DNA from: Cupriavidus basilensis
GTDB taxonomy: Bacteria > Pseudomonadota > Gammaproteobacteria > Burkholderiales > Burkholderiaceae
Reading direction: 5' to 3'
NCBI RefSeq assembly: GCF_000832305.1
Contig: NZ_CP010536.1
Coordinates: 1-64,000 of the forward strand
DNA length: 64,000 nucleotides
In this document: piece by piece, positions 36,942 to 45,357 of the stretch
Numbering within the stretch: the stretch's first letter is position 1
How the letters are laid out: each line of letters begins with the position of its first letter
Made by a program: the position numbers and the translations under genes
The notes under the pieces: generated by a model
Seen by the model: only the letters and a program-made list of their open reading frames with translations
Database searches by the model: none
Told to the model about the DNA's origin: nothing

Positions 36942-39248
36942 CTACTTTGCCTCCGCCGCCGAGCCAAGCTCGCCTAGCCGGCGCGCAAATTCCACAGGCT
37001 CCACGGGCCGGCAGAATAGAAAGCCCTGCTGTCTCTCGCAGCCAAGGGAGCGTAGATAGGCTGCCTGTTCCGGGGTTTCCACGCCCTCCGCCGTTACGCT
37101 CATGCCGAGCGAGTGGGCCATCGCGACGACAGCGCGGGTAATCGCGGTGGAATCGCGATTGTCTGGAAGCCCGGCGACGAATGATCGATCGATCTTGAGG
37201 TTGTGAAGCGGGAAACGCTTCAGATAGGATAGCGACGAGTATCCCGTGCCGAAGTCATCGACGGAAATCCTCACGCCGGTACGGGTCAGCGATGTCAGCG
37301 CCGGCATCACCGTTTCGCTATCCATCATCAACAGCCCCTCTGTGATTTCCAGTTCCAGCGCACCGGGCTCGAGCCCGGTGCGCTGGAGGCAGCCCTGGAC
37401 CATCTGCACCAACCCCGCGTTGATCTGGCGCGGGGACAGGTTCACGGCCATCGAAAGATCCGGTGCGATGGTTCGCCGCCATTCGGCTGCCTGCGCGCAC
37501 GCTCGCTCCAGCACCCATTGGCCGATGGCTACGATCATGCCTGTCTCTTCCGCGACCGGAATGAACTCGTCCGGCGAGACGTGGCCGAGTTCGGCGCTGT
37601 GCCATCGCAGGAGGGCTTCCGCGCTAACCGCGCTTGCGCTCTGGCCGTCCACGATGGGTTGGTAGACGACACTGAGCTCGCCCGCGGTCAGCGCGCGCCG
37701 CAACGATTGCTCCACGGCAAAGCGGCGTTGCATGCGTAAGTTGAGCGGCGCCGTAAAGAACTGGAAGCTGTTGCGCCCCAGTTGCTTGGCGTAGTACATG
37801 GCGGAATCCGCATTGCGCAGCAGCGTTGCGGCGTCACGGCCGTCCTCCGGAAACAGGCTGATGCCAATCGAGGCACCAAGGAAATAGGCGTTCTCGCCGA
37901 CCGTGAACGGCAATGCAATGGACTCGAGAAGCTGCGTGGCCAGCGCGGCGATCTCTTCGGTGTTGCGATAGCCGCGTATCACGATCACGAATTCGTCGCC
38001 GCCCACGCGTGCGAGCGTGTCGTCCTCTCGTACACATCCGCTCAGCCGCCGGGCGACGCTGCGCAACAGGGCGTCGCCAGTTTCATGCCCGGCCGAGTCG
38101 TTGACCAGCTTGAATCCGTCCAGGTCGACGTAGACGATGGCAACGCGCGGCGGGTCCTGTCCGTCTTCGTGGCCGGGCGCGAGTATGTCGGTCATCCGGT
38201 CGGCAAGATAGCCGCGATTGAACAGTCCCGTCAGGGAGTCTCGCGTCGCGAGATACTTCAGGCGCTGTGTGGCGTCGCGTACCGGCCCGATATCCACGAA
38301 GGAGACCAGCAGGGAACCCGGTGTTGTCTCGCCCGGCTTGATGATCGGGACCACATTCTCGCTGACCCAGAGGATCTCGCCATGGATCAGTTCATGCCCG
38401 ATCACCTGGCCGAGAACCGGTTGCCCCGTTGCTATCACGCGGGACGTTGGCCGGTCCGCGAGTGCGATCGGGGATCCGTCGTCATGAAAGGATCGCGCGA
38501 CGTTGCCGTAGATATTGCTGCCGACCAGCGACGTCGCCGAGCGGAACATGCGCTGCGCACTTGGGTTGCATGCCAGCACGATACCGCTTGGCGTTAGCAC
38601 GAGGATGCCTTCGCTCAGGAGATCGACAACGAAGCGATGATGTTCTTCGCTGTGCGCAAGGCGTTGCGCAATCGCATCCTGATGCACGGCAAGGCCCACG
38701 CTCTGCCCGATGTTGCGCAGGATCGTCTCTTCCTTGGCGGTTGGTTGCCGCGGGACGCGGTAATAGACCGCAAACGCCCCGAGCACCTTGCCTGCATCGT
38801 CCAGGAACGGGATCGACCAGCAGGCGCGCAGCCCGATCGGCAACGCAAGCTGCCGATAGTCGTCCCACAAGGGATCCGTCGCGATATCTTCCACCACCAC
38901 CATGCGCCGCTCGAACATGGCCGTGCCGCATGAACCGGCGCCGGGGCCGATCTGGAGTCCGTCAATCGCCGCGCTGAACGCGTCCGGCAACGAAGGCGCC
39001 GCGCCGAATTTCGTGTGCGTGCCATCGCCATCGAGCAGGAGGATGGAACATGACGGCCCTTCGCCAAACATCGCCTCGGCGCGGCGGCACACCTCGGCGA
39101 GCAGCGCGGGGAGCGGCATATTGCGCGTGATCAGCCGCAATACCGTTTGCTCGAATGCCAGCATCTCGTCGGCCAGGTCGGAGGGAGGGCGACTGGTGGA
39201 TAGCGCTGCGGCATTGCCGGAAGCGGCTGGCGCTGGGCTTTCTTTCAT
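36942..39248 (-). CDS. GAF-PAS-GGDEF-EAL c-di-GMP signalling protein
   Basis: The 768-aa cytosolic protein has a GAF domain (about residues 40-185, with GAGSCGTAMFERRMVVVEDI and WSIPFLDDAGKVLGAFAVYY). A PAS domain follows (about 200-320), then a GGDEF diguanylate cyclase domain with an intact GGDEF motif (416-420) and an EAL phosphodiesterase domain with E544-A-L in AEALLRWHS. The EAL domain retains LEITEGLLM, DDFGTGYSSLSYL and KIDRSF. Both catalytic signatures are present, so it could make or degrade c-di-GMP depending on the signal. No transmembrane segments are seen. It stands alone on the minus strand. Confidence 0.93.
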   Translation of the reverse strand: MKESPAPAASGNAAALSTSRPPSDLADEMLAFEQTVLRLITRNMPLPALLAEVCRRAEAMFGEGPSCSILLLDGDGTHTKFGAAPSLPDAFSAAIDGLQIGPGAGSCGTAMFERRMVVVEDIATDPLWDDYRQLALPIGLRACWSIPFLDDAGKVLGAFAVYYRVPRQPTAKEETILRNIGQSVGLAVHQDAIAQRLAHSEEHHRFVVDLLSEGILVLTPSGIVLACNPSAQRMFRSATSLVGSNIYGNVARSFHDDGSPIALADRPTSRVIATGQPVLGQVIGHELIHGEILWVSENVVPIIKPGETTPGSLLVSFVDIGPVRDATQRLKYLATRDSLTGLFNRGYLADRMTDILAPGHEDGQDPPRVAIVYVDLDGFKLVNDSAGHETGDALLRSVARRLSGCVREDDTLARVGGDEFVIVIRGYRNTEEIAALATQLLESIALPFTVGENAYFLGASIGISLFPEDGRDAATLLRNADSAMYYAKQLGRNSFQFFTAPLNLRMQRRFAVEQSLRRALTAGELSVVYQPIVDGQSASAVSAEALLRWHSAELGHVSPDEFIPVAEETGMIVAIGQWVLERACAQAAEWRRTIAPDLSMAVNLSPRQINAGLVQMVQGCLQRTGLEPGALELEITEGLLMMDSETVMPALTSLTRTGVRISVDDFGTGYSSLSYLKRFPLHNLKIDRSFVAGLPDNRDSTAITRAVVAMAHSLGMSVTAEGVETPEQAAYLRSLGCERQQGFLFCRPVEPVEFARRLGELGSAAEAK

Positions 39249-39960
39249 TGCTGCGCTCCCTGGTTGAGGCTGGCGGGTGGCAACATTCTACGAACATTGG
39301 CGCGTTCTTGCGACCAAAATCCTCCGCAACCGGGTTGGGGGCAACGGTGACGATATCGGCCGGTTTTCCGCGAGGCCGGAGGCCGCGTTTGCGGTGCGGG
39401 TTGGTGGCCAGCCTGGGTTGGCGTAGCTCGCCACACTCCGTTCGATGCAATCACACCGCCCAATTGTCGCGCAGCGCATTGCTGCTGCCTCGGTGAGGCA
39501 GCTGTCATCGGCCCGCGCGCCCCGCCCTCCCAACGTAGGGTGAAGCCTCGTTGCCGGGCCGCCGTTATAGACGCACACCTTCCTTCCTCTCGCCCCTTTA
39601 CGAGCGATCGTCGCCCCTGTGGAACGATCGATGGGGATCCTGTTTTCAGTTTCACTAACACCTGATTAAAGCATGGCCGTTGTTGCGGACACAATTGTTG
39701 AATTTTTGTTAGATCCATTGGCTGATGCGTTTGCCGAACCATCAGAAGCGAATAAACGCCGGAAGATTGGGAAATTTCCCAAATTTTTTCCAATGGCATT
39801 CTGCTAATGTCGCGTCAAAATTCAGCGCGGCAGAATTGGCAGAAGCGGCAGCAGCGTTTCCTTGTTGAGCATGGGAAGCGTCTTAAGCATCGTCTTATCC
39901 GATTTCGTCGGCGCGCACTTTGAGAATGGGAGAGACCCCGTGCGGCATGGCGAGACTGGA
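39249..39960. promoter_or_regulatory. intergenic upstream of the two-partner secretion operon
   Basis: About 710 bp separate the divergent c-di-GMP gene from the TPS operon. The part at 39650-39830 is strongly AT-rich and probably holds the operon promoter. It includes the 16-bp palindrome TTGGGAAATTTCCCAA at 39767-39782, a good operator candidate. No gene is supported here. Confidence 0.5.
39767..39782. promoter_or_regulatory. 16-bp perfect palindrome
   Basis: TTGGGAAATTTCCCAA is a perfect palindrome about 180 bp before the first tps gene, in AT-rich DNA. It could be a transcription-factor site; the factor is unknown. Confidence 0.55.
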
Positions 39961-42501
39961 ATGGAGCACCAAAAGACGACGGTCGCCGCCATGGCGGCGC
40001 ATGGCCTGCGGCTTTCCGCTCTGGCCTGGGGAGCGCTCCTGCTCACTGGCATTGGCACGGGCACTTGTCTTGCCGCTGGCGTGGTGCCCGATGGCGGCAA
40101 GACCGCGCCCACGGTCACGGTGGGGGCCAACGGCCGCGTCACCGTTGGCATCACCAATGCGGTTGGCGGTGTATCGACCAACACCTACCGGGACTTCAAC
40201 GTCCCGCGCGCCGGCGTCGACCTCGATAACTGCGCGGTGCTCGCCCGCACCATCCTGAATCAGGTCACGAGCACCAATCCGTCCTTGCTTGAAGGGCCGT
40301 TGAATGTGCTGGGAAACCGCGCCAATGTCATCGTGGCCAATCCCAACGGGATCACCGTGAACGGCATGACGGTGCACAACATCGGCAAGCTGGCGTTGAC
40401 CACCGGGCAGGTTGACCTGACGACGCTCAACAATGTGGCCGCACAAAGCAACATCACCATCAAGACCAGTCAGGGCTTGCTTGAGATCGGCCCGCAAGGG
40501 CTGTCCGGTGAACTGCTCCAGCTTGAGTTGATTGCCAAGCAGATTCGCATTGGCGGCAGGATCGAGAACCGTTACAGCAGCACCACCGCCAATCTGCGGC
40601 TGGTTGCGGGAACCAGCGAGGCGGAGGTCAATACGGGCCCTTCGGCCACCGATAACCGGACTGACTGGATCACGTACACGGCGCCCGAGGACATCCGCGG
40701 CAAGGGCATTGCAGTGGACATCACCGGCGCGGGTAGCCTCGTGTCGGGCCGTATCGAGCTGCTCGTTACCGATCAGGGCGCGGGCGTACGGCACGCCGGC
40801 TCTGCCTACGCCACCGCCGGCGATTTCGCGGTCTCCGGCACCGGCGACCTGCAGCTCGCCTCCGGCAAGATCCAGGCGCTGCAGGATGTGGTGATTGGCA
40901 CTGGCGGCATGCTTGGCACAGGCAGCCTGGATGCCGGCCGGCATCTGCAAGTCACCTCCGACCGCATTGACCTCTTTGCCACCACGCTGGCAGCCGGCAC
41001 CCACACAACGGGGGATCTGGTGATTGGCGCGGCAGGCCAGGCACACAGCGAACCCATCAGGCTGACCGGCTCGGTGCTGAGCGCCAGCGGCGGCATCGGG
41101 CTGCTCGATGCTGGCGCGGGCATTGCGCTTGCCGGCACGCAGGCCTCGGCCGCGGGCAACCTCGTCATTGCGACATCGCGGCTCCAGACCACGCAGGCTG
41201 ACACGCGCACGGCGCTGACTTCGCGCAATGGCGCACTCAGCATCCAGGCAGATACGGCGGCGCTGTCCGGCACCGACGTTGACGGCGTGGCCGGCACCGG
41301 CATCCAGGTGCGCGATCTTGCGTTGCAGGGCACCGCCATACGCGCCTCCGGCGGCTCCGTGGCCATCGATGCCACCGGCAGCTATGTCCAGCGTGACAGC
41401 AGCGTGCTGGCAGCGACCGATGTGCGGCTGCATGCGGGGTCGGTATTGCTTGACTCGGCCGCCGCGCAATCGACGCTGGTCGCCACCAATGGTGGCGTGC
41501 TGCTGCAGTCGGACGGCGATCTGACCAGCCAGGGCGCGCTGATCCAGGGGCAATCGCGCATCGCGGGGCAGGCGCAGTCCGCCGGTGCCGTGACCGTGCT
41601 GACGGGCGGCACCGTGCTCAATACCTCCACGCCCGACTATCTCGGCGTTGTCTTCGGTGCGGGCGACGATGTCGCGGTCCGCGCCGGGGGCGATGTCATC
41701 AACCGCTATGGCCGCATGCTGTCGAACGGCTACCTTGCCGTGACGGCCGGCGGCGACCTGCGCAACGAGATCACCAAGCAAGCCGGCGCCAATGGCGAGC
41801 AGCCAAGCTACCAGGCCGGCAGCGGCCAGCGCTGGCTGGTGCTGACCAAGACCAGCGCGCGCTTTGACGTGGACTATGGCCAGGTTGACCGGCCGGCGCA
41901 GATTGCCTATCTGCTCTCGGACAAGGGCACCACGCTCACCGGGCGCAACGTCATCAACACCGGCGGGGAAATCTACGCCAACAACGGCGACATCAAGGTG
42001 CGCGCAGCTGACACGTTCCGCACCGAAGGGATCACCAGCGGCGCCGCGCATTACTCCCGCAGCTGCATGATCATCTGCCGCACCTCGGCGTCATCGACCA
42101 CCACCGTGACGGGAGGCCTGTTGTCCGCCGGCGGCCATATCGACATCCAGGCGGGCAAGCTGGCCGCGAACGTGGGCGGGCGCGTGCTGGCGCTGGGTGA
42201 CTTGACGGTCAATGCGCCGCTGACCTACGCCGCCGGCGTGACCGGCTACTCGGCGATCGCGCGCAACCGGGGCTTCAAGGCCTTCTTTGGCGACACCTGG
42301 GCCAGGCTCTATGCCACGGACATCGGCGGCAGCTGGATGGCGGCGGGCCGCACCCGCATCAGCGGCGATGCCGTCACGGATGGGGGCAGCTTCGAGGGTG
42401 ACGTGGCCATTGCGGGCACCACCACGGTGACGCGCCCGCGCCAGCGCGTTCCCGTCACCGTCGAGAACCACCTCGGTTTCACTTCCTGGGTGTGGCAATG
42501 A
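39961..42501 (+). CDS. short TpsA exoprotein with FHA-type secretion domain
   Basis: The 846-aa product from ATG 39961 (an in-frame ATG at 39862 is also possible) begins with a long signal peptide (LRLSALAWGALLLTGIGTGTCLAAG). It is followed by a TPS secretion domain with NVLGNRANVIVANPNGI; the hallmark NPNGI is at 127-131. The rest is a repetitive beta-helix rich in G, A, T, S. It lacks a pretoxin or C-terminal toxin and ends ENHLGFTSWVWQ. Its stop overlaps the TpsB start, so it is secreted by that partner. It may act as an adhesin or helper to the large CdiA-like protein downstream. Confidence 0.88.
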   Translation: MEHQKTTVAAMAAHGLRLSALAWGALLLTGIGTGTCLAAGVVPDGGKTAPTVTVGANGRVTVGITNAVGGVSTNTYRDFNVPRAGVDLDNCAVLARTILNQVTSTNPSLLEGPLNVLGNRANVIVANPNGITVNGMTVHNIGKLALTTGQVDLTTLNNVAAQSNITIKTSQGLLEIGPQGLSGELLQLELIAKQIRIGGRIENRYSSTTANLRLVAGTSEAEVNTGPSATDNRTDWITYTAPEDIRGKGIAVDITGAGSLVSGRIELLVTDQGAGVRHAGSAYATAGDFAVSGTGDLQLASGKIQALQDVVIGTGGMLGTGSLDAGRHLQVTSDRIDLFATTLAAGTHTTGDLVIGAAGQAHSEPIRLTGSVLSASGGIGLLDAGAGIALAGTQASAAGNLVIATSRLQTTQADTRTALTSRNGALSIQADTAALSGTDVDGVAGTGIQVRDLALQGTAIRASGGSVAIDATGSYVQRDSSVLAATDVRLHAGSVLLDSAAAQSTLVATNGGVLLQSDGDLTSQGALIQGQSRIAGQAQSAGAVTVLTGGTVLNTSTPDYLGVVFGAGDDVAVRAGGDVINRYGRMLSNGYLAVTAGGDLRNEITKQAGANGEQPSYQAGSGQRWLVLTKTSARFDVDYGQVDRPAQIAYLLSDKGTTLTGRNVINTGGEIYANNGDIKVRAADTFRTEGITSGAAHYSRSCMIICRTSASSTTTVTGGLLSAGGHIDIQAGKLAANVGGRVLALGDLTVNAPLTYAAGVTGYSAIARNRGFKAFFGDTWARLYATDIGGSWMAAGRTRISGDAVTDGGSFEGDVAIAGTTTVTRPRQRVPVTVENHLGFTSWVWQ

Positions 42502-44339
42502 TGCGGCGCGCTACGCCACGCCGATTCCGGCTCGGGCTGTCCGTGGCGGCCCAGGCGGTCGTGTTTGCCGGTGCCGTGCAGGCTCAGGTACCGCCCATGC
42601 CTTCACCGTCGCCGTTGGCTGCGCCATTGCCACAACTCACGCCGGAAGACCCGGCACAGCGCCTGTTGCGCGAGCAGCGCCAGCGCGACCTGGAGCGTGA
42701 AGCCACCCAGCCACCGGCCCGGATCGAGAGCCAGCAGGTTTTGCCGCCCGATACACCAATCGAATCCGTGCCCGAGACATCGGCCACGTTCGAGATCCAA
42801 CGTATCGAGGTGATCGGCAACACCGTGCTGTCCGATGCCGAGATTAGCGCCATCACGGTGCCGTTCGTTGGCAAGGCATTGGGGACCAATCGCATCAACC
42901 TGTTGCTGCGGCGCTTTACCGAAGCCTTTGTGGCGCGGGGCTTTATCACATCGCGCGCTTATCTGGGCGAGCAGAATCTTGCCTCCGGCGCGCTGATGGT
43001 CACCGTTGTGCCGGGCACGGTCGAATCGATCCGCCTCAACGGGCGCGCCATCCGCTCGCGCGGCAGCGATGGCAGCGCAGATCGTGGCGATAGCAGAGAC
43101 GGCAAAGATAGCGGATGGCGCGATACCGTGGGCGGCGGGCTGCTGACAGACGCCGGCACCGGCTGGCAATTCCCCGCGCCGGGCGACACCTTGCGCCTGC
43201 AGGATCTGGAGCAAGGGGTTGACCAGGTCAACCGCCTGCGCCGCAACCGCGCCGAGCTGCAGATACTGCCGGGGCAAACGCCGGGCAGCTCGGTGGTGGC
43301 GCTGGCCAACCAGCCCGGTGACCGTTTCCGCTTCAATGCCGGCGTCGACAACTATGGCAGCCGGACCACGGGCATCTCGCGCACGCGGCTGGGCATCGAT
43401 GCCGACAACGCACTGGGCTTGCAGGAGGCGGTGTCCGCCAGCTATGTGGGCACGCGCGATACCAATGCGGCCGTGCTCTCGGCGGCGGCGCCGTTCGGCT
43501 ACAGCACCTTCAGCTATACCGGCTCGGTATCCGAGTACCAGACCGCCATTGGCGATACCGCGCTGCTGTACGGCCGCACCTTTGGCCACACGCTGGGCTG
43601 GAACCGGGTCCTCACCCGCGACCGGAGCGGGCGGCAGGCCTTCGACCTGACCCTCACCTATCGCAAGAGCGCGCGCGAGATCAACAACCTGGAGCTGGAT
43701 CCCCAGCGGCTCACCGTGCTGCGCGCGGCCTGGAGCGGATTGCGGCGCTTTGCCGCCAACGACCAGCAGGGATATGCCACGGCCGAGGCCGGCGTCTCGC
43801 GCGGGTTGCGGCTGATCAACGCCACCCGCGACCCCGCCGACATCCGCTCTGACGAAGCGCATGCGCAGTTCACCAAGCTCGATGCCAATGCGAGCCTGCA
43901 ACTGCCGTTGCCGCGGGCATTCGATATGGCTCTGCTGGCCTGGCGCGCGCAGCTCGTCGCGCAGTGGGCCAACGTGGCGCTGTTCGGCTCCGAGCAGATC
44001 TACGCGGGTGGCGTCAGCACCGTGCGCGGTTTCCGCGAAGGCGCCATCGCTGGCGACCGTGGCGCATATCTGCGCAACGAGATGGTGTGGGCCAACGCGC
44101 CGGCGCTGGCCGGTATCCGCATGGAGCCGTACCTGTTCCTGGACGGCGGCCAGACCCAATCGGTCGCGACCCATGACTGGCAAGCGGTGGCAGGCACCGG
44201 CGCCGGCATTCGTCTCTCGGCCCAGTGGGCCAAGCAAACATTCACCAGTGAGCTGCTGGTTGGCGTGCCGCTTGTGCAGCCCGGCTACCTGGGCACAAAG
44301 GCGCTGCTTTTGTTGGCCACGCTCAACTGGACCTATTGA
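42498..44339 (+). CDS. TpsB outer-membrane transporter (FhaC/ShlB family)
   Basis: The 613-aa product exports TpsA proteins through a 16-stranded outer-membrane barrel. It begins MMRRATPRRFRLGLSVAAQ with a signal peptide ending AVQA. A proline-rich linker follows, then a POTRA region (IQRIEVIGNTVLSDAEI...). The barrel contains the conserved VRGF motif (509-512, TVRGFREGA) that inserts into the pore. Start candidates are GTG 42492, ATG 42498 and ATG 42501; 42498 is chosen because it overlaps the TpsA stop as ATGA. It is placed between the two TpsA genes and probably serves both. Confidence 0.92.
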   Translation: MMRRATPRRFRLGLSVAAQAVVFAGAVQAQVPPMPSPSPLAAPLPQLTPEDPAQRLLREQRQRDLEREATQPPARIESQQVLPPDTPIESVPETSATFEIQRIEVIGNTVLSDAEISAITVPFVGKALGTNRINLLLRRFTEAFVARGFITSRAYLGEQNLASGALMVTVVPGTVESIRLNGRAIRSRGSDGSADRGDSRDGKDSGWRDTVGGGLLTDAGTGWQFPAPGDTLRLQDLEQGVDQVNRLRRNRAELQILPGQTPGSSVVALANQPGDRFRFNAGVDNYGSRTTGISRTRLGIDADNALGLQEAVSASYVGTRDTNAAVLSAAAPFGYSTFSYTGSVSEYQTAIGDTALLYGRTFGHTLGWNRVLTRDRSGRQAFDLTLTYRKSAREINNLELDPQRLTVLRAAWSGLRRFAANDQQGYATAEAGVSRGLRLINATRDPADIRSDEAHAQFTKLDANASLQLPLPRAFDMALLAWRAQLVAQWANVALFGSEQIYAGGVSTVRGFREGAIAGDRGAYLRNEMVWANAPALAGIRMEPYLFLDGGQTQSVATHDWQAVAGTGAGIRLSAQWAKQTFTSELLVGVPLVQPGYLGTKALLLLATLNWTY

Positions 44340-44390
44340 GCTGGACTTATTGAGCTGTGCCTATGAGCCGGGCTGGAAGCGGCCTGCCTG

Positions 44391-44422
44391 AACACAGAAC
44401 ACCGAACACCGAACACCGAACT
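44391..44422 (+). repeat. short 7-bp tandem repeat
   Basis: Three to four imperfect-to-perfect copies of AACACCG run in the gap between tpsB and the parvulin gene. The same gap contains a 14-bp duplication (ACTTATTGAGCTG-type, 44333-44358) that repeats the end of tpsB. These are slippage products. Confidence 0.6.
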
Positions 44423-44457
44423 TCGATACCCAATACCCGACGTCAAAGGAAACGAAC

Positions 44458-45264
44458 ATGCAATCCCAGATATTTCGCCTTATCGCCACCACCGCATTGG
44501 CCTTCAGCCTGCAGCCTGTCCTTGCCGCTTCGGTCAACGGCGTGGCCATCCCCGATGACCAGATCACGCGCGCCATGCAGCAGGCACAACTCCCCGACAA
44601 CGACGCGACACGCAATGCCATCAAGCAGCAGCTGATCGCGCGCGAGCTGTTTCGCCAGGAGGCGGCCAAGGCCAAGGGGCTGGAAGCGCGGCCCGATGTG
44701 CAGCAGGCCCTGCGCGAGGCCAAGGACGCCATCCTGACCCAGGCCTGGCTCAAAGACCATATCAAGCCCGCGGCGGTCACCGAGGAACAGGTGCGCTCGC
44801 GCTACAACGCCGTCGTGGCGAGCCTGGGCGACAAGGAATACAAGGGCCGCCTGATCGAGCTCGCCGACGATGCCGCGGCCGCCGCCGCGCTTGCGCGCAT
44901 CCAGGGCGGCGAGGACTTTGCCAAGGTGGCGCAGCAGGTGAGCCTCGCGCCGTCCAAGGCCAGCGGTGGCGCGATGGACTGGCTCAGCTTCAAGGTGCCG
45001 GCGCAGGAAGGCCAGACCCAGAACCTGCCCTTGCCGCTTGCGCAGGCGCTGTCCACCCTGCCCGCCGGCGCGGTGAGCGCCACGCCCGTGGCCTGGAACA
45101 ACCGCCGCTTCCTGGTCAAGGTTGACGAAGTGCGCGCGACCCGTGTCCCGGCCTATGACAGCGTCAGGCCCGGCATCGAGCAAGCGTTGCAGGCGCAGGA
45201 GCTTGAGCGGGCCACGACCGCGCTGGTCACGCGGTTGCTGGGCAAGGCAAAGATCACGCAGTAA
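44458..45264 (+). CDS. periplasmic parvulin-type peptidyl-prolyl isomerase
   Basis: The 268-aa protein has a signal peptide (MQSQIFRLIATTALAFSLQPVLA, before ASVNG). An N-terminal chaperone part is helical (LIARELFRQEAAKAKGLE). The parvulin domain (about 125-225) reads LIELADDAAAAAALARIQGGEDFAKVAQQVS followed by GGAMDWLSF. Its place between tpsB and the giant TpsA suggests a dedicated escort, as known for Bordetella Par27, a parvulin that binds filamentous haemagglutinin. The isomerase may keep exoproteins unfolded in the periplasm. Whether it is essential here is not visible. Confidence 0.9.
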   Translation: MQSQIFRLIATTALAFSLQPVLAASVNGVAIPDDQITRAMQQAQLPDNDATRNAIKQQLIARELFRQEAAKAKGLEARPDVQQALREAKDAILTQAWLKDHIKPAAVTEEQVRSRYNAVVASLGDKEYKGRLIELADDAAAAAALARIQGGEDFAKVAQQVSLAPSKASGGAMDWLSFKVPAQEGQTQNLPLPLAQALSTLPAGAVSATPVAWNNRRFLVKVDEVRATRVPAYDSVRPGIEQALQAQELERATTALVTRLLGKAKITQ

Positions 45265-45357
45265 GGCGGCCCCGCTAAGGCCCGCCGGCGGCGAGCTGCC
45301 GCCCTCCTACGCAACCCGCCCCACGACATCCAGCTCGACGCACTGCCAGGAAGCACC

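Noticed and set aside
39895..42051. Long minus-strand open frame across the short TpsA gene
   Set aside because: Same reason: antisense to a supported gene, with no ribosome-binding site or domain.
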